Translations under genes and position numbers: made by a program
Notes under the pieces: model-generated
What the model saw: the letters and a program-made list of their open reading frames with translations, nothing else
Database searches by the model: none
What the model was told of the DNA's origin: nothing
Source: Atherinomorus stipes
Taxonomy: Eukaryota > Chordata > Actinopteri > Atheriniformes > Atherinidae
Length of the DNA stretch: 64,000 bases
Direction: 5' to 3'
Assembly: GCA_023101725.1 (NCBI GenBank)
Contig: JALJCO010010235.1
Span: 823,734-887,733 of the forward strand
Shown: positions 52,686-64,000 of the stretch, piece by piece
How the letters are laid out: each line of letters opens with the position of its first letter
Numbering within the stretch: the first letter of the stretch is position 1

Positions 52686-53306
52686 CAGATCTGGGCATGA
52701 AGAAGTTCCGCCTTTTTCTGCCAGAAGTGGTGCAGTAATAGTGCACCATTACTGCACCATCACTGGCTGAACGATTTGTCCCGCGAATACGTCATCACAC
52801 ACGGTGTCCAAACTTGGTGGACATCTGTAGAAGGCAGTGCACCACTGTGATATCACATAGTCAGTTAGCTGACACTTTTAATGCTGACTGGTGAATGCGC
52901 CACATAGTGGGTAACGGTACACTTGGTTAAGGAAATGCAGCAGAGATCAGGATTTACCAAACCAAACTGCCCAAAAAGTGCCTGTACCTATAGGCCCGTT
53001 GGTGGAAACAAGTCTTTACAGACGCAGGCATGAAAAAGTTCCCTTTCTGCTGACTGCCAGCCACTTACCAGCCACTTGTCTGCCAATTCAGTCGCACAGA
53101 GAAATACCTGTGTGCCCAGGGGGAAACGATTTCAGAGCATAAATGAACGCCCGGAACAAGGACGTTTCCACATGCCAAGTTTGGACACCGTACGTGATGA
53201 CGTATTCACGGGACAAATCATTCAGCCTGTGATAGTGCAGTAATGGTGCACTATTACTGCACCACTTCTGGCAGAAAAAGAAGGAACTTTTTCATGCCTG
53301 CATCTG
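52686..53306. repeat. foldback repeat with nested hairpins
   Basis: Arms of about 145 bp (52686-52831 and 53162-53306) are inverted copies sharing GCATGAA(G/A)AAGTTCC, TTTTTCTGCCAGAAGTGGTG, GATTTGTCCCG and TACGTCATCAC. Each arm holds its own palindrome, GTGCAGTAAT...ATTACTGCAC around GTGCAC. A partial third copy of the end (CAGGCATGAAAAAGTTCC) lies in the loop at about 53025. Likely a non-autonomous DNA element. Confidence 0.75.
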
Positions 53307-53309
53307 TAA

Positions 53310-54605
53310 GTTTAAACAAAAAGTAAAACTTCTGTTCTGTTGTGTGTTATCATAATTTGTTGTATTTCTTTTAGAGGAAAGCATAAATAATTGGTTTCTT
53401 CATTATATTGCAGACTAGGGTCTTGTTGCCGTCACAGCAGGACTATGTGAACTGCAAACTCAGCATTATTGATGATCGTCTCTGTTCAGTCTTTTCATCT
53501 TATTGCATTCAACCATGATTGTCTTTGTTTTCTTCTGAGCACTAGTGTCCTCTGGTATCCTGAAAAAAACCTTTACTGCCACAAACATTGTTCCTCTGAC
53601 ACCCAAAACGCACAACATGACATTTTATAGTTGTAATGACACTTGAGAAAGCTTGTTTCTACAGTCTTCACTGCGTGCTTTCTTAAGTTTTTGCCTCCAG
53701 CTACAGCAGTGACGTGACTGTGACGTAGGCCGTGAAAACATCAATTATCATTTTCATATTTTCCATCCGTGTTAAACAGCACATGCTCTCGCTTCATCTC
53801 TATGCATCTAAAATTTTACCACAACTCTGTGTTCACATGCTTCCATGGCATTTTCAGACAGAGAAAAAGTAAGAAAACAGAGAGAAAGACAGATTGAGAG
53901 AGAGAGAGATGGATCTATTGAGAGCCCGACATGATGGAGGTCTGGCCAGGAAGATAAAGGGGGCAAGCCTTTACTTGCTTCCTCTGCCCATGCAGCGCCT
54001 CATCGCCTCCCCCTCCCACCGCCAACTATCATCCAACCCTCGCCAGACAGTTTTCAAAGGGCTAAAAAAGTAGGCCATGAAGTTTGGGGGAAAGAGAGAG
54101 AGAGACATGAAAAAACAGCTTGACTTGAAGCAAAAGAAGAGAAAAATGTTTGGGTTTTTTTCAAACCTGATCTCAGATCTTCACAGGATGAAGGGGCAGC
54201 TCCAGACTTTTTGTTCAAGTTCGTCTTCAGCTTTATCTCTGTATCATGGGACACCATTCATGACCATTGGTTTCAGCTGAGCCTCAGCCTGCTATGAACA
54301 ATGTTAGCTATTAGTACACTGGGTTGCATTTCTGTCCCATATTGTAGCTACTGCAGGAATGGTGTCATCATCACCTTTAAATAAATCCATCCATGACGAT
54401 GTGTGAAGTCAGCAAGACACTGAAGGAAAATTATGCTAATAAAAGGTGAGTCTGTTTGATGCAGGCATGACTGGCCATGTTTTCTTTGTTTGGTTTTGTT
54501 ATTTGTTTTTTCGACAGTGAAGCTGTAGCCCTTAATATATTAGCCAATGTAATGTCTATGTATTGCTTTTCTAATGTGTTTTAACTTACTTTCATTATCT
54601 GCTGA
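53310..54605. other. repeat-poor intergenic stretch
   Basis: Apart from a short purine-rich (GA)n at 53875-53925 I recognise no repeat and no coding exon. It could hold conserved non-coding sequence, which cannot be judged from one genome. Confidence 0.35.
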
Positions 54606-54610
54606 CTTTC

Positions 54611-55133
54611 ATATAATGGGGTATGTGATCGGTGCTCAAAACAAAAAGGCCCATTAAAGTCCACACAAACTTGGCAATAGTCCATAATTCACTTGAAATT
54701 ACATAATTTAGTATATTTTTATAGCCTAAACAGTTGAACATGGGAGTTCATGACACTACAGAAGCCGCAGCATTCAGCCCTTAGTCTGGTGAAAAAGTTC
54801 CTCTTTTTTTGGAAGGAGGGGGTGGATGGATTGCGGGAGGGGTGGAATAATAGGGGTATATTAAATTAATATACAAAAAGGAAAAATTGAGCAGAAAACA
54901 GGAAGACAGGGTATAAAGTTGCCGGGGGGAAAAATAAATCGGGGATATAATATAAACATCCCGGGGCACAGGGGTCTTTGTAATAAAGAAAGAGAGGTAT
55001 AGGGTGGGGGGGGGTGGAGGGGGAAGGGGAGAAATTCCATAATGCAAGCATAGAAGACGAAATTTGCTGTTTACATTGTGCTAAGAGGGACAAGCTGTGG
55101 ACAAAAACAAGAGAGGGTTTGCTATTGATTTAA

Positions 55134-55217
<84 letters not shown>

Positions 55218-55646
55218 ACGAAAGAAAGAAAGAAAGAACGAAAGAAAGAAAGAACGAAAGAAGGACAAGCAATCTCGTCTGGTTTGGCTTCCGTAGTGTT
55301 GTGAACTCGCATGAACGTGTGTCGGGGAAGAGCGATGTTCTACTGTTTAGGCTATAAAAAAAACACTAAATGATGTAATTTAGAGTAAATTATGGACGCT
55401 ACCCACTTAGGACACTTGTTACATTGGACGAGCGGTATGGATAAATCTTGCCAAGTTTTTGTGGACTTTTATGGACCTTTCTTTTTCAGGCACCAGTGAC
55501 TCCCATTATATGAAAGTTGACGGATAACGAAAACTGCCCTGCATCTCCGGCTGCATTTGAGATATTAAAAAAGTGCTCCAGAGTCTTGCTCAGCATGAGG
55601 GTGAGTAGAAAATGAAGGCACATCATTCTGTGGGTGTTGTATCCCT
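54611..55646. mobile_element. TTAA-target foldback transposon, copy 3 (rearranged)
   Basis: The right half follows copy 1 exactly to GTGGGTGTTGTATCCCT before TTAA (55647-55650). The left half starts only at ACTTTCATATAATGG, so the first 130 bp are missing. A GC-poor insert and a long GAAA tract enlarge the middle. Confidence 0.72.
55133..55262 (+). repeat. (GAAA)n microsatellite
   Basis: About 32 GAAA units with three GAAC variants, in the loop of the TTAA element. It gives spurious Lys-Glu-Arg and Phe-Leu-Ser frames. Confidence 0.97.
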
Positions 55647-55649
55647 TTA

Positions 55650-55850
55650 AAGCATTGTTGAAATGAAAGAGTTTTGCAGCAGATAATCTCTTGTATAGAG
55701 GCTGCCCCGTCTCTCCCATTATATGAATGTACGCTGAAAGGTGACTCAGCATAATATTTTCCAAAAGGGTCAAAGTGATACAAAAATTTTACCACTCACT
55801 GGCAAAATTTTTGTTTTAAATGCACAAATAAACTCCTAGAAAAGGTCTTA
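55650..55850. mobile_element. partial copy of the second TTAA foldback family
   Basis: AATGAAAGAGTTTTGCAGCA, GCCCCGTCTCTCCCATTAT, GTACGCTGAAAGGTGACTCA and AAACTCCTAGAAA match the right arm of 48460-49080. It starts right after the TTAA of the previous element. Confidence 0.7.
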
Positions 55851-56844
55851 TGTATAAGTTTAATGTGTTCTGGGAAAATATTGCTGTAATCTCAATAAAT
55901 ACCACTGTAATCAAAATCAAAATACTATTTTATTACCAATGACAGTGTGACTTATCAGACACTTTGCAAACTGTCTTTTGTTATGTTGTATTGTTTAATA
56001 AGCAGTTAGATTCTTGTATGAGAATGCCCGCCACCTCAACACTCACCCCCCATCAAAGCAGGTCATTGGCCTGTCTCCTCCAATAACATTCAACTTGATC
56101 TGTCTCAGTTTGGATCTAAAAATGTGTTAGTCAGAGCCCTACAGTTTAGACTGAGAGATGAGGAGAGTGATAAAGGGCAAGGGAAGATGGAGCAGATTAA
56201 AAATGGAAGGAGGCATGGCTGCTGACGAACTAAGTCTCTTATCTGAGGTACCAGGAACAGAAAGATTTGGCAGAACTGGATGTCTGGATTACAAAATGGA
56301 GACACAAACCAAAGTCTGAGCCAGATTGACAGGAAAGAAGATAGGAAAGAAGGAAATACACAAGAAGAAACCCTTTTTATTTTATTTTTTTTGCTTAGAA
56401 AACAATCTGATACTTCTTTTATGCCTTTCACCTGCTCAATGAAATAATGCTAAGATTTAGTTGTGGGTTAAGTTTTTTTCAGAGTGACATCCAACAGAAT
56501 ATCTTTAGATCAATCCCATTTGCTTTTGGTTTTGTTAGCAGTGCACAACTTTCACAATAAAACCCGTCCAACAACATAAGGATTCCTTTCCAATCACGTT
56601 CGGATCAACAGTAAATTTCACAGAGTGCAAAAAGGGTTAACTGTGTGGAAAAGCTTTGTGTAATAGATAGTTTAATGAGAAAAAACTTAACATAGAACAC
56701 TTATTCAGTGATAGAGGAGAAGAACAACCTCATGTTTTTTTTTCAGCTCTGTAACCAGGCTAAACAAGCTCAGCTCTGATAAGCCATGTTTTCCTTCAAC
56801 CCGAAAAACCCCAAGTCATTATTTTGCATCTGTGTGCGGTTGGA
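55851..56844. other. repeat-poor intergenic stretch
   Basis: No exon or named repeat. A 108-codon frame at 56105-56431 (minus) has no recognisable domain. Confidence 0.35.
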
Positions 56845-57445
56845 TTGGCATGTTATTGCATCCTTGTGTTGTTGCATCCATAGCTGCGTTTAACAGTTTT
56901 GATCCAATCAAACGCCAATCAGAAAAAAAATGTGTCATGTGAACATGTTAGCTTATCCGATCATGTAAATGCTCATTTCGATCATTTCTGTGGAATTTGG
57001 TCTCTACGCATTTTTGAACCATGTGGGAGTTGCATGACGTAGCAGATTTAGGGAGGATGGAGGAAGCAAATCAGAACAGGACTGTTGAGGATGCACTGTT
57101 TCTGTTAGAAATTGAAAAAGTTAAGGATTATTGAGCATTTCAATGGTTAAAAGATTATCAATAATAAAAAAAGAAAACCCCTCTTCTTCCAAACAAGAGC
57201 CATTGCGCATGTCAAAAGCATTATAAACATTATGTCCATCAAGTTACTACAACTGATCGCATCATTTTCCGCTGTCCATGCAAACACGTCAGCTGGGATC
57301 TGAAAGATTTCAGTCGGGGAGATGAAGTATTTATCCATGTAAACCCAGCTCCTGTTGTTGCATCCACGTGGCGATGCATCTGCGCGTTGTTGCATCTGCG
57401 CGTTGTTGCATCTGCATGTCATTGCATTCATGTGTCATTTCATGC
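56845..57445. repeat. 18 bp GTTGCATC minisatellite split by an insertion
   Basis: Units around GTTGTTGCATCTGCGCGT lie at 57352-57445 and again, fewer, at 56845-56880. Between them is a segment whose ends are an imperfect inverted pair. Confidence 0.6.
56881..57352. mobile_element. possible TIR element inside the 18 bp array
   Basis: Left AGCTGCGTTTAACA and right (complement) AGCTGGGTTTACATGG form a short TIR. GTTGTTGCATCC flanks it on both sides, but since that is also the array unit it is weak evidence of a target duplication. Confidence 0.45.
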
Positions 57446-57460
57446 ATCTGTCTCAGCCAA

Positions 57461-58125
57461 GTGGCAACCTCCAGTGGTCAACCGTGAGGCCAACCCGGAA
57501 GTCTGGGTAAATGCTAAATAATTGTAGTTCTCTCTTCATCCACTAGGGGCTGGCTCCAAAACAGCGCACATCTCTACAGACTCCCATGTTAAAAAGGACA
57601 ACTTCACAGCAGAAACAAACATGTTTACAGCCTGGTTTTAAAAATCATCTTAGGTTTTATAGGTCAAGTTTACTTTCATGTCAACTGTCAGGGGGTGATT
57701 CTTTTTTTATAACTCATCCGTTTATATGTTATTTAATCTTGAAATTACACATAATTAGAGGGCTGTCCTTTTGATTGACAGTCGGCAGACCAGACGTCGG
57801 CCAGCGGCTGTGCATTAGTTCCTTGTTTGCTCTCGGGAAGGTTTCAGTCTGTAGCAAAATCACACAATGGTGGTTTTTAGCCAGCTAACAGCAAGTCTGC
57901 ATGTCTTACCATTAAGGGGCTAATGTTCGTTAGCTCCTGTTACTTTTGAGTTAGCTTGGTTAGTCCAGAGTATGTTGGCTGTCATTTATTTGCCCAAGGC
58001 CGCTCTTTGCCCATTTTTGTATTTTCCGGGAGTGACGACACAACATGGCAAAGATGACAAAGGTAGCAACGCCTAACTGCCTTCACTTTTAGCTCCACAG
58101 AAACCAACGGGTGATATCCACCTTA
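57461..58125 (-). mobile_element. repeat R4, inverted copy
   Basis: On the complement it follows 42331-43042: GGTTTCTG-GGAGCTAAA, CATGTTGTGTCGTCACT, GGAGTCTGTAGAGATGTG, AGCCAGCCCCTAGTGGATGA and GGAGGTTGCCACTTGG. The ends are less distinct here. Confidence 0.68.
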
Positions 58126-58339
58126 TTGCTAACCCCCCATGAGCCCTTGCGTGAAATATGCGACCAACTTCCGGTTTTACCGGAACCAGCGTTTATTTAC
58201 ATGCTAGATGTTTACGCTATTCCACTTTTTACGAACGCTTTAGATAAACTATAAGGGGACATCAGCTCTGACAGGACAACGTTACAATCCCTCAGCCTCG
58301 TGGGGGAGGAGGAGGAGGATATGAAAATCTGACCAAAAA

Positions 58340-58680
58340 TACAACACATTTTATTTGAAAAGCACCTTATCAGAGCATCCGAGGACACTGTACAGAGCAA
58401 ATAAAACATTAAAACCAGATAGTAAAAACACTAAACATAACAGCTACCACATGAAAACAACACTGGATTGATGTACTACATGGACTTAGGTACTATAGAA
58501 TAAGAGTGTACAGAAGAGTTTTTTAAAAAATAAGAAAAAAGAGAGAGCCTTTAACAACACTGAATTTCTCTCCTTGGATAAATAAAGTAATTTAATTTCG
58601 AGTCTGGATTTAAAGACAGGGAAATGTCCACTGCACGGAGATCAGGGGGGAGGGAATTGCAGAAATGGGAAGAGTAATAC
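58340..58680. repeat. LINE/SINE-like dispersed repeat remnant
   Basis: ATTTTATTTGAAAAGCACCT, ACAGAGCAAATAAAACATTA and GTGTACAGAAGAGTTTTTT, then GGATTTAAAGACAGGGAAAT, GTCCACTGCACGGAGATCAG and GGGAATTGCAGAAATGGGA. This order is known from 3' parts of fish retroposons on the minus strand. A TTGGATAAATAAAGTAATTT tail-like piece interrupts it. Confidence 0.45.
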
Positions 58681-60250
58681 ACAGTAATAAGGTTGCTCAT
58701 GTTTTGTAGAAAGAAGTGGGATATGATCTTATTTAATTACAGCAGATGTAAATTTTTTATTCGCAAAATGCGAACATTTGGTCGCAGTCTGGAGTCCTCC
58801 AGCCACTCTCTCTCAGACCGAGGAACATGTTCTACACATCGCTCTCGTAACCACAAATTTAACTTTCTCTGGTTGTTTGTACAACCGTGAATGGCGCAAC
58901 ATGTTCCAGAACCGAACAGGGACATTTTTCTGGGGCAAATTGTTTTAGAAATATTATGAATACTCTTGTTGAAATGTTAGAATAAACCGCTACCAGAAAC
59001 GACAATTTACACGGTGAGTCAATGGCTAAGCGTGATATCCGGTATCTCACAGGAAGTTGATCACATATTCGTTTCTACATTCGTTTCTACAGGAATAAGG
59101 TGGATAGTGGAAGGTTGTATGGAAGATGTATTTGTTGTGTTGGATGGCTCAAATATTGTGTGTGTGTCTGTTTTAGAAACAGAATTGATAACGTGTGCAT
59201 TGTGGGGAAATTTCTGTTGTCCTGCCATCGTTACAGGACAGTTTGAGGCTTAAATCTGATGTCTTTTCACATGTGACTTTGCACCATATGTGAGGATAAA
59301 GAGGTGTAACAGGAGCCAGGCTTGATCCACGGCTGAGCCAGCATGGGATGTAGTAACAACTGAAACGGTTTGAGGGTGTAAATCAAAACAGAACAAGCCA
59401 CTCCAGCTAGTGATGCTGTCATCGTCAGCCTGGTGACATAAAACCTCCTCTTGCAGAGAATGGGACAAACACTGCTATCTGTGAAGATAAACGATCTCCT
59501 TTCATTCCAGAAAGTCAGAAAACTGGGCGGCCTAAAAGTGTCCTGGAAAACATGTATGATGTAATGCTTTAAGAGTGAGAGGCTGCAAGGTTCAGTGATT
59601 GTGGAAAATCAAGCAAGTTCTTTGCTGATTCTTACTAAAAACCAACTTAGAATCTCCAAACCAGCACTGGAACCAGTTAGGGCAAACTGGTTATGAGAGT
59701 AGCCACAGCCAATGCAAGTGTCTGTCTCCGTCTTGCAAACAGAGACTCCACGTGTGTGTGCAGGTTGTGTTTGTGTGTCAGAAGCTTAAGGTCATCTCCA
59801 GGCACTCAATGAGCTGTTTACACGTAAACGGCTAGCTGTTGCTGTGTGTCTGAGCAGGAGCTGGGGTCTATTTTAAGGCTAACACCCTTCATAGCCCTAC
59901 AATCTGCAGTTAGTCACTCTGTGAGTGTCCCGGCCACATGTCCTGGTATCCAGGTTTCTGCAAATAGATCAGGGCCTGGTACACTAAAACTAAACTCATT
60001 CAAAACACAGTTGTACATAAAATGGTGAAAAACACCCCAAACTCCAACAATTTACACATGTTTTCATTGGCCAGCTTAAGTCCGAAAAAGCATGCACTAG
60101 TTTTTAATCATGCTTTTGCTAACATGGCTGTCATGTCACCTATTTTCCTTTTGATCGTAGCGTTGTTTGTGCACATTCTCAGAAGTTATAGCAACATGTT
60201 CACAAGCTGCAATATGCAAGTAACCAGTAGGGGCAGCGCAGGGACCAGTT
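58681..60250. other. intergenic, unassigned
   Basis: Short frames only; no exon or named repeat. Confidence 0.35.
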
Positions 60251-60255
60251 AGACC

Positions 60256-60403
60256 AGGGGCCTGTACTACAAAGCTGGATCAACGTTCCTGGGATATATC
60301 TCCGTTACCTGGGTTACCTTACCCGGACATTCCCAGTCCTGATAAGCGGAACTGGAAGCTGGTTATCAGCTGGATAATCCAAACCAAGATTTTCCATGTT
60401 GAG
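60256..60403 (+). mobile_element. Harbinger-type left end, truncated
   Basis: GGGGCCTGTACTACAAAGCT, then GGATCAAC, GGGATATATCTCCGTTACCT and GGGTTACCTTA form a well-known PIF/Harbinger terminus in fish. The right end is absent; the sequence passes via GAACTGGAAGCTGGTTATCA into the minisatellite. Confidence 0.65.
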
Positions 60404-61969
60404 CTGGGACTGATGCTGGGAGCTGGAACTGATCCTGGGAGCTGGGACTGGAACTGGGACTGATGATGGGAACTGGGACTGATGCTGGAGGCTGGAACTG
60501 ATCCTGGGAGCTGGGACTGGAACTGGGACTGATGATGGGAACTGGGACTGATGCTGGAGGCTGGAACTGATGCTATAGGAACTGGGAAAGGAACTGGGTC
60601 TGATGCTAGGAGCTGGAACTGGAACTGATGCTGGGAGCTGGGACAAGAACTGGGACTGATGCTACACAAGGACCAATCCTCATTTGAGTGTTCTGGGATG
60701 GAGGAGGGGACCTGCAGCAGCATATCGAGGCATGTTAATCATACTTGTTTTCACTTCTGTCTCCAAAAGCCTCTAGTAACACCAGAAAATGATAATGGAG
60801 CTGGAACTGATGCTGGGAGCTGGGAACTGGGACTGATGCTGGGAGCTGGCACTAATACTAGGAGCTGGGACTGGAACTGATGCTGGGAGCTGGGACTAGA
60901 ACTGATGCTAGGAGCTGGCACTAATACTAGGAGCTGGGACTGGAACTGATGCTAGGAGCTGGGACTGGAACTGATGCTAGGAGCTGGCACTGACACTAGG
61001 AGCTGGAACTGGAACTGATGCTAGGAGCTGGCACTGATACTAGGAGCTGGGACTGGAACTGATGCTAGGAGCTGGCACTGATACTAGGAGCTGGGACTGG
61101 AACTGATGCTAGGAGCTGGCACTGATACTAGGAGCTGGGACTGGAACTGATGCTAGGAGCTGGGACTGATGCTAGGAGGTGGGACTGGAACTAATGCTAG
61201 GAGCTGGCACTGATGCTGGGAGCTGGGACTGATGCTAGGAGGTGGGACTGGAACTAATGCTAGGAGCTGGCACTGATGCTGGGAGCTGGGACTGGAACTG
61301 ATGCTAGGAGCTGGGACTGGAACTGATGCTAGGAGCTGGCACTGATACTAGGAGCTGGAACTGGAACTGATGCTAGGAGCTGGCACTGACACTAGGAGCT
61401 GGAACTGGAACTGATGCTAGGAGCTGGCACTGATACTAGGAGCTGGGACTGGAACTGATGCTAGGAGCTGGCACTGATACTAGGAGCTGGGACTGGAACT
61501 GATGCTAGGAGCTGGGACTGATGCTAGGAGCTGGGACTGATGCTAGGAGGTGGGACTGGAACTAATGCTAGGAGCTGGCACTGATGCTGGGAGCTGGGAC
61601 TGATGCTAGGAGGTGGGACTGGAACTAATGCTAGGAGCTGGGACTGATGCTGGGAGCTGGCACTGATACTAGGAGCTGGGACTGATGCTTGGAGCTGGCA
61701 CTGATACTAGGAGCTGGGACTGATGCTTGGAGCTGGCACTGATACTAGGAGCTGGGACTGATGCTAGGAGCTGGGACTGGAACTGGATGCTGGGAGCTGG
61801 AACTGATGCTAGGAGCTGGGACTGATGATAGGAGCTGGGAATGGAACTGATGCTAGGAGCTGGCACTGATACTAGGAGCTGGGACTGGGACTGATGCTAG
61901 GAGCTGGGACTGGAACTGATGCTAGGAGCTGGCACTGATACTAGGAGCTGGGACTGGAACTGGGACTGA
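60404..61969. repeat. GAGCTGG-type minisatellite with higher-order structure
   Basis: Units of about 19 bp (GGAGCTGGCACTGATACTA) and 25 bp (GGAGCTGGGACTGGAACTGA+TGCTA) alternate to give a higher-order unit of about 44 bp. The array is interrupted by a unique-looking 127 bp segment at 60667-60793. Minus-strand frames rich in Pro, Ser, Ala and Gln are by-products of the repeat. Confidence 0.95.
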
Positions 61970-62096
61970 CAAGGACCAATCCTCTTTTGAGTGTTCTTGG
62001 ATGGGGGAGGGGACCTGCAGCTGCATATCGAGGCAAGTTAATCATACTTATTTTCACTTCTGTCTCTAAAAGCCTCTAGTAACACCAGAAAATGAT
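60667..62096. repeat. 127 bp direct duplication bounding the minisatellite
   Basis: 60667-60793 and 61970-62096 are equal in length and differ at about 7 positions by eye (about 94-95% identity). They start CAAGGACCAATCCTC and end AACACCAGAAAATGAT. Most of the minisatellite lies between them. Confidence 0.93.
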
Positions 62097-64000
62097 GCTA
62101 CTCACTTATTAGAGGAAAAAGTCTCTAGAAGGTCTGAAAACTCCCAAAGATAGGAAAAAAAACTCTGAGTCTGATGTGTGCATCTGTGTGATGGGTGTAC
62201 CAGGAAATCTGCACTGTCAAATGTTCCACTTTGCCTCAATTCTTTCAGTTATGAATTAATTGTGTTATGTAACGTTTACTCGCATAATAAAGACCCACCT
62301 CTAAATTGATAATGTCTTCTGAATAAAACTGTATGAAGCATAGTATGAGGCCTGAAACTGAAGCAGAATTGGAGGAAACAGGAGAGAATTATTGCAGTCA
62401 AAGATTTTTCTCCCAAATTCTGAAAGGTCATGAAGTGAAAGCTTTACTTTTTGACTTACTACTTTAGTCCTTTTTAAAGTTACTTTTATTCATCATATTC
62501 ATGACACCTGACCTGAGCTTTATAGACTGTTGGATCCATCTAATTGGAGTTAGGTGTGTAGGACCAGGGATACATTGAAACCTGCAGGACTCATTCTCGT
62601 AGAACCGACTTGAGTAACCCTGTTTTAAATCATGAAACAGTCGCATCTTGACCAAAACATGGTAACTTAATGGTTAGAAATAGAAGTGGTTAATAATAAA
62701 TATGTAAGATGAGGACTGATACTAGCTTAGAAAATAGAAAAGTAAAAATGGAAAAAAAAAATCCCATGTTTTCATTGCTTGGTACACATTTACGATACAT
62801 TAGGATACAAATAGGATTAGAGGTAATTCAGGTTTAAAAAGAAGCTTGTTAAAGATTTACTTCCATGGTCATTTCATTAATATTTGCTGTGTCCTCCATT
62901 ATTATTGAATGCATTCTGCATCGTTTCTGTTGAAAAAAACCTGGTTGCTTTGTTTCCAGCTGTATTTGTATGCTAGAAGAGAGGCTTGTGAGGGTTACCT
63001 GCCTTCCCATGGGCGGATATAAACCCACGTGGGATGCGCCATTTTCGATGTGACGTAGAAGCGAAAGGCTTTTCTTGATTCGCTCTTTTCTCCGTATTGT
63101 TTCTATCAAGAGGAAACACAGCCAATGGAGGTAACGCACCACTAGCAGGCGCAACATGTGTAAGTAACCGGGGTTGACCCTCCGTATTTCAGAAGGAGCA
63201 AGTTACACTGGTTTTTAGTGGAAGGAGATCTTTAAGTCATGACTGCTGAGCGACAAGAACGCAAAACTCTTTGGTTCTGAGATTGTTTGTAGGTCAGGGT
63301 ATGAAACCCAGAGTTATTACTGTTTTTCTCAGTTAATGATGGATAGGAAGCTGCTTTTCTCCACACCTTTCCTGGCCAAGTTTAATTAAAATAATGGCAG
63401 CTCCATCAACAGATTCAAGTGTTGCCAGCTCTCAGAGAGAACATCAATGTTGTCAGAGTCAGTCAATTCTCATTTAAAAGATTACACGCTTGCATTCTCA
63501 TGCCGTCAGCTTAGACTCTGACAAACCAGGACTCTTAGCTAATCAGAGGGATACAGCCCTTGGAAATATCCCCATTCATCAGACACCAAGTGGAGATCAG
63601 TGGACGTGTTTATGTTGATGTTCCAGTAACAGCAAGCTGCAGACATCGGGCCATCCCAGCGACATCACGCGCAGAGGTGGACCCCATCTTCTTTCATAAT
63701 CATCGAAGCTCGCGACTAAGTGCGCTGGAAATGCTTGTTAGGGTAATAAGAGGAAAGAAGCAGTGTTAAGCTGCTTACATCAATTAAACGGTCACATATC
63801 AACCCTGTCACCGGTTGCTGTAACCAGTACGCTCTGAATCAGGACATCACATCTGTTGTCATTGCATTATTCAGACAGTTTAGCACAGATCCAAGCTGAC
63901 AAAGAGTTTGGACACTTTCCACCACAATATCCACCAGTAACGACAATCCAAGAACAGGCTGAGTGGAATGGTCTCCAAACAATTCTTAAAGTACTGAAGC
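62097..64000. other. repeat-poor right end of the window
   Basis: No exon, RNA gene or repeat that I recognise. A 69-codon frame at 63560-63769 has no homology that I know. Balanced base composition and lack of transposon ends make this the best candidate for single-copy regulatory sequence. Confidence 0.35.

Noticed and set aside
55097..55357. Lys/Glu-rich frame and Phe/Leu/Ser-rich frames opposite
   Set aside because: Translated (GAAA)n tract.
60319..60723. Ser/Pro/Gln-rich 134-codon frame resembling a low-complexity protein
   Set aside because: It is the reverse reading of the GAGCTGG minisatellite; there is no unique flanking coding sequence.

Overview
This is vertebrate nuclear DNA, and the repeats point to a teleost fish. 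The only host gene I recognise is the 5' part of tomm20, which encodes the mitochondrial import receptor TOM20. It lies on the minus strand with exons 1-3 at 8158-8281, 2379-2425 and 54-135. All splice sites fit GT-AG and the joined reading frame matches the TOM20 N-terminus; the remaining exons lie left of the window. The other 55 kb looks like a gene desert upstream of the tomm20 promoter. No second host gene could be supported. The fish assignment rests on a Rex1-like LINE, L2 tails, a tRNA-derived SINE and many small hAT, PIF/Harbinger, Tc1/mariner and TTAA-target DNA transposons.

Region 1 (1-8450) is tomm20. Intron 2 holds a 1.5 kb minisatellite of about 21 bp units. Intron 1 holds a 3.8 kb Harbinger-like transposon with a CTG target duplication. 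Nested in it are a 905 bp TTAA-flanked foldback, a 1.1 kb foldback with TA flanks and a small hAT-like element. Intron 1 also holds a 50 bp GC-rich minisatellite that ends about 190 bp from exon 1.

Region 2 (8.45-25 kb) is layered transposons: a TAGTG-type hAT candidate, an 840 bp hAT with an 8 bp duplication, foldbacks, a Harbinger copy carrying a hAT insertion, an L2 end, several TTAA elements and a Rex1-like fragment.

Region 3 (25-41 kb) has a SINE split by a TTAA element, a hAT nested in an older element, a dense microsatellite block at 35.3-36.0 kb, and a 20 bp minisatellite split by transposons. One of these carries the second Rex1-like fragment.

Region 4 (41-53 kb) has two Tc1-like transposase pseudogenes, one split by a 712 bp repeat. 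It also has an unidentified transposase remnant, a TTAA foldback and a second Harbinger copy that is the empty site for the hAT in Region 2. It ends in a nested hairpin repeat.

Region 5 (53-64 kb) is poorer in recognisable repeats. It contains a TTAA element with a GAAA tract, an inverted copy of the 712 bp repeat and a 1.6 kb minisatellite at 60.4-62.0 kb. The last 2 kb show no repeat I recognise.

Nothing here works as an operon or a defence system. What stands out is repeat architecture: nested insertions with readable target sites, many long inverted repeats, and minisatellites that served as insertion targets. Two large hairpins lie in the transcribed first intron of a housekeeping gene. 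All calls come from reading the sequence by eye; family names rest on remembered hallmarks and target-site logic, not on a database search.
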